From: Providencia burhodogranariea DSM 19968
GTDB taxonomy: Bacteria > Pseudomonadota > Gammaproteobacteria > Enterobacterales > Enterobacteriaceae
Direction of reading: 5' to 3'
DNA: 64,000 nt
Assembly: GCF_000314855.2 (NCBI RefSeq)
Contig: NZ_KB233226.1
Span: 176,898-240,897, forward strand
The notes under the pieces were generated by a model. The model had not been told where the DNA came from. It was given only the letters and a program-made list of their open reading frames with translations, and made no database searches. Of the stretch, positions 15,322-24,704 are shown in pieces. Made by a program: the position numbers and the translations under genes. Within the stretch, counting starts at the first letter, position 1, and each line of letters opens with the position of its first letter.

Positions 15322-18300
15322 ATGTCAAATATTCAAGATACGAATAACGAACAGGAAATACTGGATAGCGCTGTTGCACAAGGTGGAGCTTATGACATAT
15401 TACGTAAGCGTCTCACCGAACAAGGTCAGCAGCTCCACCAAAAAGCGGTACAACTCAATGACAGTCGTTTACAAGAGTTTGGCCAAAGCCAAATGGACAT
15501 TATTGGCCGTATTCGTATTCGCACAGAAAATAATTGCCAAGCACGGGATATTGTTCGTGTGGGTGAATGGCTGCTATTTGGTTATAACGTTTTTCTTGGC
15601 CTCAAAAAAGAAACCCATCTTGAAGATGTTTTCTCGCTCTATCGATTAACTGAAAATAATGGCGAATTCGACGTTGAAACAGTCCCTTACGAAGAGACGT
15701 TCCTCAATGATACACGTTTCATTCAAGACTTTACTGAGCTATACACTTATTACAAAAACACGCAATTATTACAGCTAGTCGAACGCGACGGCAAATTACT
15801 CGCGAGCTTCCAAATTGGTGATCGGATCACTGATGTGCGTGTTTTCCGCTGGTCTATCTCCAGTGATAAACGCAAAATTGAGTACATTGATAACCGTGGT
15901 GAGCGCGATATCGCCCTACCACCTGCTTATGATTTTGAATGGACCAGAACCACTCGTGAAGACACCGTCAATGGTCGCTTCCCACATATCAATATTTTAG
16001 ACACGGTCTTTGTTGAAACTATTGGTGGTGATCTCACCATTAAATGCGAAAACAACACAGAAGATGGTTTAGGGATTTATCGCGAAGCCGTTCTCGATAA
16101 AAACCAATCTCTCGATGATGGTCAAATTGAATATGCTCAGACGGGCAGTTTAATTTTACTGAAAATATTACCTTACCGCGAAGAAAGCTGGCGTTATCTG
16201 GTTTACAACACGTTGACGCAATCTGTGCAACGTATTGATGCTATTGGTCAAGCATGCGTGCAGCTACCGGAAGACCACGGTATTATTTTCCCTGGTGGTT
16301 ATTACCTGCAAAATGGTGAGTACAAAACCTTTGATCAGCCTATGGATGGCATGCGTTTTCGCCGTCTGCGTCGCTCACCAAACGGTGAGGATGTGCTGTA
16401 TGTTTTCTATTCGCCAAATCAAGGTCGTATTGCCCTATTTAACTATAATTTAATTGAAAGAAAGCTGGCTATTCCGCTGATCGGGCATGGTTATGCCATA
16501 TTTGAAGATGGCAAGATGGTGCTATTTGAAGGGGAAGGCGAAGAAGCAACGCGCGTCCACCCAATGCAAGTATGGCAAACGCCTTTCTATTCTGATGAAT
16601 TTGCCGACCAACAACCTCCTCGTGGTGGCTTTTTTGGTCGCATCGGTAACCCTGACTTGGTGCGTGGTATTTCCGAACTGTTGCATATCGCCAAAGAAAT
16701 TGAAGGCAATCAAGTTTCTATCGCCCGCTATGAACAACTCAGTCAGCAACCGAAAAACCTATTAGATATCTATTATTGGTTCAATGATGAACAATGCTTA
16801 GGTCTTGGAAAATTACTCAAAGAGATCACCCAAACCAGTGAATTAGTCTTAGATGAATATGAAAAAGTAGAAAGTATTCGTCAGCAATCTGCAAAATCCA
16901 TGAGCGAGGCGATTAGCCGCCAAAAATCCCTCATTTCACTGACGTTACCTGATAGTTGGCATGATATTCAGCAGTTTGTTGATGGCCTAAATGCACTCAG
17001 TGCACAGCGAGGTCACTTAATTTCCCTGCGAGAGTTCCGTTATATGGATTTAACGAAGCTCAGTCAGATGGAGACTGAAATTACCGAAGCACAACAACGT
17101 GTATCTCAAGCCACAGCGGCGTTTCTGGCGAGTGAAAAAGCATTACAGCCGTTTAGAAAACAACTGGCGACTTTTGAAGAGCAGATGGAAAGTGCTCAAA
17201 ACAGCTCACAACTCGACATTCCAATGAACGGCATAGAAACCCTGTCTGCCGATTTGGATATGCTGTCGAATTTAATGGCTTCTCTAAAATTTGAAGATGT
17301 GACCCAACAAACTAGCATCATTGATGCCATCTCCCAAATTTATGCTCAATTAAACCAATCTCGCGCTCGCTTACAACAAAAACGTAAATCACAAAGCAGT
17401 GTCGAGACTGTCGCCCAATTTGGTGCCCAATTCCGTTTATTCAGCCAAGGGATTACTAACGCACTGTCACTCTCAACCGACCCTGAACGTTGCGATGATC
17501 AGTTATCACGATTATTAGTGCAGTTGGAAGAGCTAGAAAGCCAGTTCAGCAATCATGATGAGTTTCTTGAGGATATCTTATCTAAACGCGAAGAACTTAT
17601 TGAGACGTTTGAATCACACAAACAAGCGTTACTTGATGATCGCCAGCGTCGTTCTCAGAACTTGCAAACGGCGGCAGAACGCCTGTTAGAAAGCTTACAG
17701 CGCCGCACCCTTCGTCTTCAGTCACAAGATGAATTGAATGCTTTTTTTGCTTCAGATCCTCTGGCTGCGAAAACCCGTGAAATCATTGAAAAACTCAAAG
17801 AAATCAATGATAACGTCAAAGCTGATGATATTGATGCACGACTGAAAGCCGCACGTGACCAAGCTATTCGCACATTGCGTGATAAAACGGATATTTTTGA
17901 AGACGGCGGCAACATCATCAAGTTGGGGCCTCGTCACCGTTTTAGCGTTAATACTCAAGAGTTGGATCTGACTATCTTGCCGAAAAATAACCAGCTTTGG
18001 TTATATCTTACGGGCACCGATTTCCAAGAACCGATCGACAATGCACAATTAGCCGAGCTACAACCCTATTGGTCAGCAACGCTTGAATCAGAATCTGACA
18101 GCGTTTATCGGGCAGAATATCTCGCTTATTCAATTATCTATGCCGCTAGCAAACGTCAAGATGGACTCGATTATGAACACATTAAATCAGCGCTGTCTGT
18201 CCCTGAAAAATTAGAGAAGATTGTTCGCGATTTTGCAGCCCCACGCTACAAAGAAGGTTATGAAAAAGGTATCCATGACCACGATGCCATCGCCATCTTA

Positions 18301-20262
18301 AAAAAACTGATCCCGGTTGGAGAAAGCGCAGACTTGTTGCGTTATAACCCAACTGCACGGGCTATTGCAGCAATATTCTGGGAATATGCACAAACTCTCG
18401 AATATCCAGCTCTCTGGCCAGAACGCGCCAGAACGGCAATGAACATCCATCAATTATTCCACAATGATGATGCCCTACTCGATTTACAAGCCGAAATCGA
18501 AGCGGATATCAGCCTATTTTTACAAGAACACCCAATTCCTTGTGAAGGTTACCAACAAACACAAGCGGCGGAATATCTTAGCTTTGCGTTAGCCAGAACC
18601 CCTATCGACCTTATCTACAGTAAATATGCACGTGATTTAGTGACAGCATTGCAAAGTCGATTAGAAGAAGCGCATATGTGGATTGACTTCAACCGTTCAC
18701 AACAGAACCTTGCCGGTCGTTATGCACAGCGTTGGGCGTTAATTCAAAACTGGCTCCAAGGGTTATGCTCAGTACCTGAATTTGCCTATCTGATGCCTTA
18801 TATTCCGGGTGCAATTGCGATTGTTATCTTGGATAAAGTGGCCTCTGCACGCTATAGCGAAGCCGACCTCTATTTTAAAGTGAGTGGCTTACTCGGCGAA
18901 CATCCAACGATAGAAAATCAAACACTGTCTCTGAGTTTGGATAACTATTTCAGTCGCATGCGTCGCCAAAGAAAACAGTTCATCCCTGCATTTCGTGAAT
19001 ATCAGACCTTACGCCAGCGTATTGTTGTTGATGAGCGTCGTCGCCTGAAACTTCATGAATTTAAAGCTCGCCCACTGAGCTCTTTTGTGCGCAATAAGCT
19101 GATCAATGACGTCTATTTGCCGATTATTGGCGACAATATGGCGAAGCAGATCGGGGCATTAGGTGAAGGTAAGCGAACCGACTTAATGGGGCTGCTATTG
19201 ATGATCTCCCCTCCTGGCTACGGTAAAACGACCTTAATGGAGTATGTTGCTGATCGTTTAGGTCTGATTTTCATGAAAGTGAATGGACCTGCTCTCGGCC
19301 ATGATGTGCTATCACTCGACCCCGAGCAAGCCCCGAATGCGACAGCAAGGCAAGAGTTGGAGAAACTCAACCTCGCCTTAGAAATGGGAAATAATGTGAT
19401 GCTGTATGTGGATGATATTCAGCACACGCACCCTGAATTCCTACAGAAATTTATCTCGCTATGTGATGGTACAAGGCGCATCGAAGGTATCTGGAAAGGG
19501 CAAACCAAAACCTATGACATGCGCGGCAAAAAATTCTGCGTGGTTATGGCCGGTAACCCTTACACTGAGTCTGGCGAAGTATTCCGTATTCCAGATATGT
19601 TGGCTAACCGTGCCGATATCTATAACTTAGGTGAAGTCCTTGGCGGCATGGATGAAGCCTTTGCGCTGAGCTATATCGAAAATAGTCTGACATCCAACCC
19701 TGTTCTCGCCCCACTAGCGTTGCGTGACTTAAATGACTTGTACCTTTTTGTCGATAGAGCCATGGGCAAGTCGGTCTCAACCAATGCCTTAAGCTATCCT
19801 TATTCTGATGCTGAAATTAGTGAAATCGTTTCTGTGATCAAGCACCTGATCAAATTGCGCGATGTGGTACTGAAAGTGAACCAGCAATATATTGCTAGCG
19901 CGGCTCAATCCGATAAATACCGCACCGAGCCTGCATTCCGCTTGCAGGGCAGTTACCGTAATATGAATAAACTCAGTGAAAAAGTCTCTTCGGTCATGAA
20001 TGAAGAAGAACTCGAACGTTTATTAGACGACCATTACCTAGGTGAAGCGCAATTACTGACGACTGGAGCAGAAGAAAACTTGCTAAAATTAGCCGAGCTT
20101 CGCGGTACATTAACGGAACAAGAAGCCGCTCGTTGGCAGCAAATTAAGCGAGATTTCATGCGTAATAAAGCCCTTGGTGGCGATAATGCCGATGTGGGTG
20201 ATCGCGTTGTTGCTCAACTTGCTGATTTGGTTGAGAGCGTACAAGCACTAAGTGCTCAATAA
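15322..20262 (+). CDS. Giant AAA+ ATPase of the flotillin block
   Basis: 1646 aa, of the kind databases label DNA repair ATPase without functional evidence. Residues 1 to about 480 are a beta-rich region I cannot name. About 500-900 is predicted coiled coil (Q, E, L and S rich). About 1280-1480 is one AAA+ module: Walker A PPGYGKTT near 1297, Walker B VMLYVDDIQ near 1360, sensor-1 MAGNPY near 1411, then IPDMLANRAD, reminiscent of MoxR-type ATPases. There is no signal peptide. The start follows AAGGAA by about 12 bases. Position after a flotillin and before a rhomboid protease suggests an ATP-driven machine at the membrane, perhaps remodelling or extracting proteins. That is inference; a direct DNA-repair role has no support in this sequence. 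Confidence 0.7.
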   Translation: MSNIQDTNNEQEILDSAVAQGGAYDILRKRLTEQGQQLHQKAVQLNDSRLQEFGQSQMDIIGRIRIRTENNCQARDIVRVGEWLLFGYNVFLGLKKETHLEDVFSLYRLTENNGEFDVETVPYEETFLNDTRFIQDFTELYTYYKNTQLLQLVERDGKLLASFQIGDRITDVRVFRWSISSDKRKIEYIDNRGERDIALPPAYDFEWTRTTREDTVNGRFPHINILDTVFVETIGGDLTIKCENNTEDGLGIYREAVLDKNQSLDDGQIEYAQTGSLILLKILPYREESWRYLVYNTLTQSVQRIDAIGQACVQLPEDHGIIFPGGYYLQNGEYKTFDQPMDGMRFRRLRRSPNGEDVLYVFYSPNQGRIALFNYNLIERKLAIPLIGHGYAIFEDGKMVLFEGEGEEATRVHPMQVWQTPFYSDEFADQQPPRGGFFGRIGNPDLVRGISELLHIAKEIEGNQVSIARYEQLSQQPKNLLDIYYWFNDEQCLGLGKLLKEITQTSELVLDEYEKVESIRQQSAKSMSEAISRQKSLISLTLPDSWHDIQQFVDGLNALSAQRGHLISLREFRYMDLTKLSQMETEITEAQQRVSQATAAFLASEKALQPFRKQLATFEEQMESAQNSSQLDIPMNGIETLSADLDMLSNLMASLKFEDVTQQTSIIDAISQIYAQLNQSRARLQQKRKSQSSVETVAQFGAQFRLFSQGITNALSLSTDPERCDDQLSRLLVQLEELESQFSNHDEFLEDILSKREELIETFESHKQALLDDRQRRSQNLQTAAERLLESLQRRTLRLQSQDELNAFFASDPLAAKTREIIEKLKEINDNVKADDIDARLKAARDQAIRTLRDKTDIFEDGGNIIKLGPRHRFSVNTQELDLTILPKNNQLWLYLTGTDFQEPIDNAQLAELQPYWSATLESESDSVYRAEYLAYSIIYAASKRQDGLDYEHIKSALSVPEKLEKIVRDFAAPRYKEGYEKGIHDHDAIAILKKLIPVGESADLLRYNPTARAIAAIFWEYAQTLEYPALWPERARTAMNIHQLFHNDDALLDLQAEIEADISLFLQEHPIPCEGYQQTQAAEYLSFALARTPIDLIYSKYARDLVTALQSRLEEAHMWIDFNRSQQNLAGRYAQRWALIQNWLQGLCSVPEFAYLMPYIPGAIAIVILDKVASARYSEADLYFKVSGLLGEHPTIENQTLSLSLDNYFSRMRRQRKQFIPAFREYQTLRQRIVVDERRRLKLHEFKARPLSSFVRNKLINDVYLPIIGDNMAKQIGALGEGKRTDLMGLLLMISPPGYGKTTLMEYVADRLGLIFMKVNGPALGHDVLSLDPEQAPNATARQELEKLNLALEMGNNVMLYVDDIQHTHPEFLQKFISLCDGTRRIEGIWKGQTKTYDMRGKKFCVVMAGNPYTESGEVFRIPDMLANRADIYNLGEVLGGMDEAFALSYIENSLTSNPVLAPLALRDLNDLYLFVDRAMGKSVSTNALSYPYSDAEISEIVSVIKHLIKLRDVVLKVNQQYIASAAQSDKYRTEPAFRLQGSYRNMNKLSEKVSSVMNEEELERLLDDHYLGEAQLLTTGAEENLLKLAELRGTLTEQEAARWQQIKRDFMRNKALGGDNADVGDRVVAQLADLVESVQALSAQ

Positions 20263-20291
20263 AAAGTGATCAATAAAAGGCGGTCATTATC

Positions 20292-20873
20292 ATGAAGCCA
20301 TGGTTGGTTCAGCGTATTAAATTGCTCGTCATCTTGACGGGATTACTGGTTGCGATACAAATTATCAACAGCCTAACGGGTTACGCGCTGACGGCCTTCG
20401 GAATAATACCAAGAACCATTGACGGGCTGGCTGGCATTCTGCTTGCCCCGTTTATTCATGGTAGTTGGAGCCATTTATTGAGTAATCTGCCGCCTTTGCT
20501 GATCCTCAGTGCATTACTCTTGCGCGATCAAATCAGGCAGTATCTGTATGCTTCACTGTTTATCATTATCACGACAGGACTCGCCGTTTGGCTGGTGGGT
20601 CGCTATGCTGTTCATGTTGGTGCCAGTGGTTGGATTTTTGGCCTTTGGGGATTACTGATCGCACAGGGCATTTTTCGCCGCCGCCTCTCTGATATTATTA
20701 TCGCGATTCTGGTGCTATTTTATTTTGGCGCCATGGCATCCGGCTTATTACCCGTTCATCAAACTATCTCAACCGAATCCCACATTGCAGGCGCAATATC
20801 CGGCGGCTTTTATGCATGGTGGATAAATCAACGTCGTAAAAAATCACTGCAATCGACACCTCGAGCTTATTAG
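20292..20873 (+). CDS. Rhomboid-family intramembrane serine protease
   Basis: 193 aa with about six membrane segments. The hallmarks are HGSWSHLLSN (residues 56-65, including the conserved His and Asn), the catalytic serine in GASG (S112), and the catalytic histidine in ESHIAGAISGG (H164). It should cut single-pass membrane proteins within the bilayer. It starts 29 bases after the giant ATPase stop, on the same strand, so it is probably co-transcribed. The ribosome binding site (AAGG) is somewhat distant. E. coli GlpG is larger, with an extra N-terminal cytoplasmic domain; this short form is not GlpG. Confidence 0.82.
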   Translation: MKPWLVQRIKLLVILTGLLVAIQIINSLTGYALTAFGIIPRTIDGLAGILLAPFIHGSWSHLLSNLPPLLILSALLLRDQIRQYLYASLFIIITTGLAVWLVGRYAVHVGASGWIFGLWGLLIAQGIFRRRLSDIIIAILVLFYFGAMASGLLPVHQTISTESHIAGAISGGFYAWWINQRRKKSLQSTPRAY

Positions 20874-21053
20874 TTATCAAAACTGTCATACACTCGATTA
20901 CACACCGCGATTTGAATGAAGTTTGACCATTTGAATAGCATTGTAAAACGCACTCAGAGAGCGACAAGTCTACGATATACTTTGCCATGAAATTATGATG
21001 TTAAGTGATCACAATCACCAACCTAACATATGTGTCTGATGAGGATAAGGAAA

Positions 21054-21590
21054 ATGTCGAAAGCGCTACTGATTATCGATATGCAAAATTTTGTTATTGA
21101 GCGAATTGAATCTGGTATTAATTATTTTCCATTAAATAGTATTGATAACATGGAAAAGCTCCTTAACCGCTTTAGACATCATCAATACCCCATCCTTCAT
21201 GTAAGACATCAAACTGTTGAAGAAGGCTCAGCATTACATCCTTCATCCTCCTATTGCTTTCCAATGACAGCGTTCACTGAACAAGCAAATGAACCTGTGT
21301 TTATCAAACATACCTCTTCAGCATTCGCCTCGACATCCCTAAAAGACTACATCGACCATGCTGATATATCAGAACTGATCGTGATTGGCGCGGTAGCCGG
21401 CTATTGCGTTAACTCGACGGTAAGAATGGGGGCTGATTTGGGTATTAAAATGACGGTAGTCAGCGACGCAGTCATCAGTTTTGATATTGCTAATGCAAAT
21501 CTTCTAGCCGAAGATATACTTAAGGTAACTATCGGGTTACTCGATACTGAATTTGCTAAAATCGTAAATTTAACAGAGCTTACGTTCTAA
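21054..21590 (+). CDS. Isochorismatase-like cysteine hydrolase
   Basis: 178 aa. The full catalytic triad of the family is visible: D9 (ALLIIDMQNF), K85 (PVFIKHTSSAF) and C118 in GAVAGYCVNSTVRMG. Members hydrolyse nicotinamide, isochorismate, N-carbamoyl compounds and others, and the substrate here cannot be told. The ATG at 21054 is chosen over one at 21030 because the protein then starts MSKALLIID as usual, with GAGG nine bases upstream and AAGG closer. It appears to stand alone. Confidence 0.8.
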   Translation: MSKALLIIDMQNFVIERIESGINYFPLNSIDNMEKLLNRFRHHQYPILHVRHQTVEEGSALHPSSSYCFPMTAFTEQANEPVFIKHTSSAFASTSLKDYIDHADISELIVIGAVAGYCVNSTVRMGADLGIKMTVVSDAVISFDIANANLLAEDILKVTIGLLDTEFAKIVNLTELTF

Positions 21591-21633
21591 CAACCCTGAC
21601 CACTTTAATACCCTGAAAAATAAGTAAAATAAT

Positions 21634-21780
21634 ATGGAGCGCATTATTGAAAGTTATACTTCTTTTTTTGAAAGTGGTAGCTTTGTCTCACTTACCCTAT
21701 TTGCAATTACGGGATTATACCTAACCATCGAGTTAATGCCTCTTTTTGAAGGTGTTTTCGTAAGAAAAGTCAATAATTGA
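21634..21780 (+). CDS. 48-aa small hydrophobic protein, unknown
   Basis: ATG 21634 opens a 48-codon frame ending TGA at 21778. The product begins MERIIESYTSFFE and has one hydrophobic stretch (about residues 17-38, VSLTLFAITGLYLTIELMP), so a single-pass membrane miniprotein is plausible. The ribosome binding site is weak. In its favour: it fills the gap after the hydrolase gene, and a strong terminator follows its stop by 23 bases. I do not recognise it. Confidence 0.35.
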   Translation: MERIIESYTSFFESGSFVSLTLFAITGLYLTIELMPLFEGVFVRKVNN

Positions 21781-21803
21781 CCTTTTCTGTTCATTCATAA
21801 CAT

Positions 21804-21841
21804 ATGATTAAAAATCTAGCTACCCTCTGATTTTTAATCAT
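21804..21841. terminator. Strong bidirectional hairpin terminator
   Basis: ATGATTAAAAATC (21804-21816) and GATTTTTAATCAT (21829-21841) form a perfect 13-bp stem with a 12-base loop. T-rich sequence lies within the 3' arm on both strands. It ends the hydrolase/miniprotein transcript. Confidence 0.65.
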
Positions 21842-21878
21842 AATAAGCCTCGTAAACACGATAACCTTGAGACTAAAA

Positions 21879-22121
21879 ATGAAAACTTATTATTTTTATA
21901 TGAAAGTGGATGAAGTGGTTGCTGTTGAAAAAAACAATGAGCAAGAAGCGAATAAATTAATAACGGCTGGCTTTAAAAAACAGTTTGAAGAAATCGACTC
22001 TAGCTCGGCTGAAAATGCACTAAAACGCTTTGCTGATATACGGGGTGATGAAATTGATACTATGCATGCATTTACCAGTGGTGCCGTGGTTTTAGGTCTG
22101 TTCTCTGCCATTTTAAGGTAA
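21879..22121 (+). CDS. 80-aa hypothetical protein
   Basis: Small acidic/basic protein beginning MKTYYFYMKVDEVVAVEKNNEQEANKL (here shown only in outline), with a charged middle and a hydrophobic C-terminal end (AFTSGAVVLGLFSAILR). The middle region, with regularly spaced charged residues, looks helical. ATG 21879 is chosen; a TTG at 21867 is in frame. The ribosome binding site is weak. It stands alone behind a strong terminator, so it should have its own promoter. I do not recognise a family. Confidence 0.5.
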   Translation: MKTYYFYMKVDEVVAVEKNNEQEANKLITAGFKKQFEEIDSSSAENALKRFADIRGDEIDTMHAFTSGAVVLGLFSAILR

Positions 22122-22325
22122 TACAAAAAGCTGGGTTTCGCTGACCTTTTCAGATAATAGACCGCTAAGCGATCCTTTTCAATAACATCAATTAAGTCGT
22201 GTCGCTACGCAAATACTTCCTGACTGGCATATTTTTGATGGCCGAAAGCCCAACAATATTTTTATATTAGCAAACGTAGATCAATTTTAAATTCCCCACG
22301 ACCGAGAACCTATCTCGGCCATGCG

Positions 22326-22988
22326 TTATTTCTCTGGTTGAACACGATAAACACAGCGCCCTGCGCCATCCAATAAATATTGCTCGCGTTCAACAGTTAC
22401 ATCATGTCCCATAATCTCGCGAAACAATTGCAGCTCTGAGCGGCAAAAATTTTGGCAAACTGTCGCAGCAGCACATATCGGACAGTGGTTTTCAATAAAC
22501 AACCAACTATCACCTTCTTGCTCAACGTGTGCCATATAGCCTTCTTCACTGCGAATTTCGGCTAATTCCTGCAATCGTTCAACAAATGATAGTGATGTGC
22601 AACGAGATAGATATTTGGTTTTTATCTCACCTTCTCTTTGGCTGATCAGCTTCTCTAACCCTTCATTACCAAAAATATTTCGCACAGAATCAATCAGCTG
22701 TAATGCTAATTGGGCATGAGTATCAGGGAAGCGTTGATGTCCCAATTCGGTTAATACCCAGTTTTGTCTTGGCCTGCCCGCGCCGGTTTGCGAAGCACAT
22801 TGCACGCCTTCCACCAGCCCTAAGGATGTTAGCTTTTGCAGGTGCTGCCGCGCAGCTTCTCCCGTCATAGCTAAATCTTTTGCTATCACCGCTGTCGAGA
22901 TAGGCCCTTTTGTTTTAATACAAAACAGCACTTTATCGACAGCTTGGCTAAGGTTTAAATTATCAAAGTAATTACTTGCATTAATCAT
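22326..22988 (-). CDS. SufR/DeoR-like regulator with C-terminal cysteine cluster
   Basis: 220 aa. Residues about 20-75 are a winged helix-turn-helix (LAMTGEAARQHLQKLTSLGLVEG, then GAGRPRQNWVLTELG). The C-terminal part has cysteines at 169, 172, 178, 182 and 212 (HCPIC...VCQNFC...RCVYRV), the pattern of SufR-type regulators that bind an iron-sulfur cluster. It is divergent from the MFS gene at 23063, with a 28-bp interrupted palindrome between them. It likely represses that exporter and itself in response to redox, metal or drug stress. The ligand is unknown. Confidence 0.75.
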   Translation of the reverse strand: MINASNYFDNLNLSQAVDKVLFCIKTKGPISTAVIAKDLAMTGEAARQHLQKLTSLGLVEGVQCASQTGAGRPRQNWVLTELGHQRFPDTHAQLALQLIDSVRNIFGNEGLEKLISQREGEIKTKYLSRCTSLSFVERLQELAEIRSEEGYMAHVEQEGDSWLFIENHCPICAAATVCQNFCRSELQLFREIMGHDVTVEREQYLLDGAGRCVYRVQPEK

Positions 22989-22998
22989 GGTGTCACTC

Positions 22999-23026
22999 TA
23001 ATATCCAAGTCGATACTTGGATATTA
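22999..23026. promoter_or_regulatory. Palindromic operator between regulator and MFS gene
   Basis: TAATATCCAAG (22999-23009) and CTTGGATATTA (23016-23026) are perfect inverted repeats around TCGATA. The site lies in the 74-base divergent intergenic region, so one bound dimer could control both genes. The neighbouring SufR-like protein is the obvious candidate. Confidence 0.7.
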
Positions 23027-23062
23027 CCTTTTTTTTAACCCTTTCGTCCAGCAGGTCTCGCT

Positions 23063-24472
23063 ATGAGCAATGATCAATCTATCGTCACCCAAGCCAAATG
23101 GGCTGATTTACTCCGTGGCACCAATGCATTACTGACTATTGCCCTAACAGGGGGCGTCGCACTGCATGCCATCAATATTTATATCGTGACAACCATCCTA
23201 CCGAGTGTCGTGAATGACATCGGCGGCCTTGAGTATTATGCATGGAATACCACCTTATTTGTTGCTACCTCAATTGTTGGCTCAGCCCTTTCCAGTAAAG
23301 TACTCAATAGCTTAGGCCCTAAATTTGCGTATTTAACTGCATTATTGATTTTCATTTTAGGTTCTATTTGGTGTGCTGCATCGCCTTCAATGTTAATCCT
23401 GCTTGGCGGTCGCGCGCTTCAAGGGCTCGGTGGTGGGATCTTATTTGCCCTGAGTTATGCCTTAATCCGTATCGTTTTTGCCGAAAAACTTTGGTCTCGT
23501 GCCATGGGGGTGATTTCTGGCATGTGGGGAATTGCAACGCTATGTGGCCCTGCTATCGGTGGAATTTTTGCCCAAAGTGGACATTGGCGTTGGGCTTTTT
23601 GGGCGCTATTACCTGTTGCGATGCTGCTGGCATTGATCGTAATGAGTCAACTTCCAGGAAAGAAAAACCAACCGCAACAGGTCAACAAACTGCCCGTCTT
23701 GGCAATTTCGCTGTTGGTCGCCTCTGTTTTAGTTATCTCTATCGGCAGTTTATCTGAGAAATTACTGTTCAATGCAATTGGATTATTAGCAGGTATCGCC
23801 ATTCTTATCACCATCGCATTGATTGACGGAAGAAAAGGTAAACGCTTATTACCAACAGGGTCGTATTCATTTAAAAGCTCACTGGGTGTGCTTTATTTAT
23901 CCATGAGTCTGTTGGTTGGCGGTATGACAACCGAAATTTATGTGCCTTATTTCTTGCAAACAATCCATCACTTCTCGCCATTATCTGCGGGATACCTCAC
24001 GGCAATTATGGCAGCAGGTTGGACCGTTGGTGCTCTATTAAGTGCAAATAAAACGGGTCCCATCGTATTAAAGATACTCAGAGCTGGACCGGTCATCATA
24101 TTTATTTCACTGGTCGTCCTCGCCATTTTGACGCCTAACTTAGCGTTAGTGCACTCGACTGTGTTGTTTATTATTTATCTACTGGCGATGATGGGAGTGG
24201 GTCTTGGCATTGGCGTTTGCTGGCCACATCTTGTTTTACGGGTATTTAATGCTGCACCCAAGGGCGAAGAAAATCTCACTTCCTCCTCAAGTATCACGAT
24301 CCAATTGTATGCAACTGCCTTCTCGGCAGCACTGGTCGGCGTGGTCGTGAACAACAGTGGGCTGATTAATCCTGGGGGGATTGAAGGTGCACAGCAAGCC
24401 TCAGTTTGGCTATTTGCTGTATTTGCTATTTTCCCATTCCTAGCGGCAATATTGATCCGAAAAGTGAAATAA
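23063..24472 (+). CDS. MFS exporter controlled by the SufR-like regulator
   Basis: 469-aa MFS transporter with 12-14 membrane segments, of the DHA2/EmrB-like group judged by length and by the motif GRALQGLGGGILFALSYALIR. The first helix region (ALHAINIYIVTTILPSVVNDIGG) is typical of drug exporters. It has AGG 11 bases before the ATG and is divergent from the regulator. Likely an efflux pump for a toxic compound; the substrate is unknown. Confidence 0.75.
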   Translation: MSNDQSIVTQAKWADLLRGTNALLTIALTGGVALHAINIYIVTTILPSVVNDIGGLEYYAWNTTLFVATSIVGSALSSKVLNSLGPKFAYLTALLIFILGSIWCAASPSMLILLGGRALQGLGGGILFALSYALIRIVFAEKLWSRAMGVISGMWGIATLCGPAIGGIFAQSGHWRWAFWALLPVAMLLALIVMSQLPGKKNQPQQVNKLPVLAISLLVASVLVISIGSLSEKLLFNAIGLLAGIAILITIALIDGRKGKRLLPTGSYSFKSSLGVLYLSMSLLVGGMTTEIYVPYFLQTIHHFSPLSAGYLTAIMAAGWTVGALLSANKTGPIVLKILRAGPVIIFISLVVLAILTPNLALVHSTVLFIIYLLAMMGVGLGIGVCWPHLVLRVFNAAPKGEENLTSSSSITIQLYATAFSAALVGVVVNNSGLINPGGIEGAQQASVWLFAVFAIFPFLAAILIRKVK

Positions 24473-24646
24473 GCACTAAAAGTGGAATTTTGACCACCGA
24501 ACACCGCGGCATCACACACAGCGGCTCTTTCTGGAAGCGATGATCTGTTATCAGCATCGAGAGCTATGATTAGGAAACGAGAATAAAAAGACATTCTGTT
24601 TCCTAACCTTAGAGGGTCACGCAAGATATTTTATCTTAAATTCAAT

Positions 24647-24672
24647 ACGTTAGTGAAAAAAATCACTAACGT
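24647..24672. terminator. Hairpin between convergent MFS and Sel1 genes
   Basis: ACGTTAGTGA (24647-24656) and TCACTAACGT (24663-24672) are perfect arms with a six-A loop. A second inverted repeat (TTAGGAAAC/GTTTCCTAA) lies near 24573-24609. Neither has a strong T run, but the position between convergent genes fits transcript ends. Confidence 0.45.
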
Positions 24673-24704
24673 AGTCTCGTCACCTTAAATACAAAAAAAC
24701 GATA

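Noticed and set aside
15212-15649. 145-codon ORF overlapping the start of the giant ATPase gene
   Set aside because: It runs in another frame of the same strand through well-coded ATPase sequence and lacks a ribosome binding site.
24175-24624. 149-codon minus-strand ORF after the MFS gene
   Set aside because: It is mostly antisense to the MFS coding region and has no ribosome binding site.
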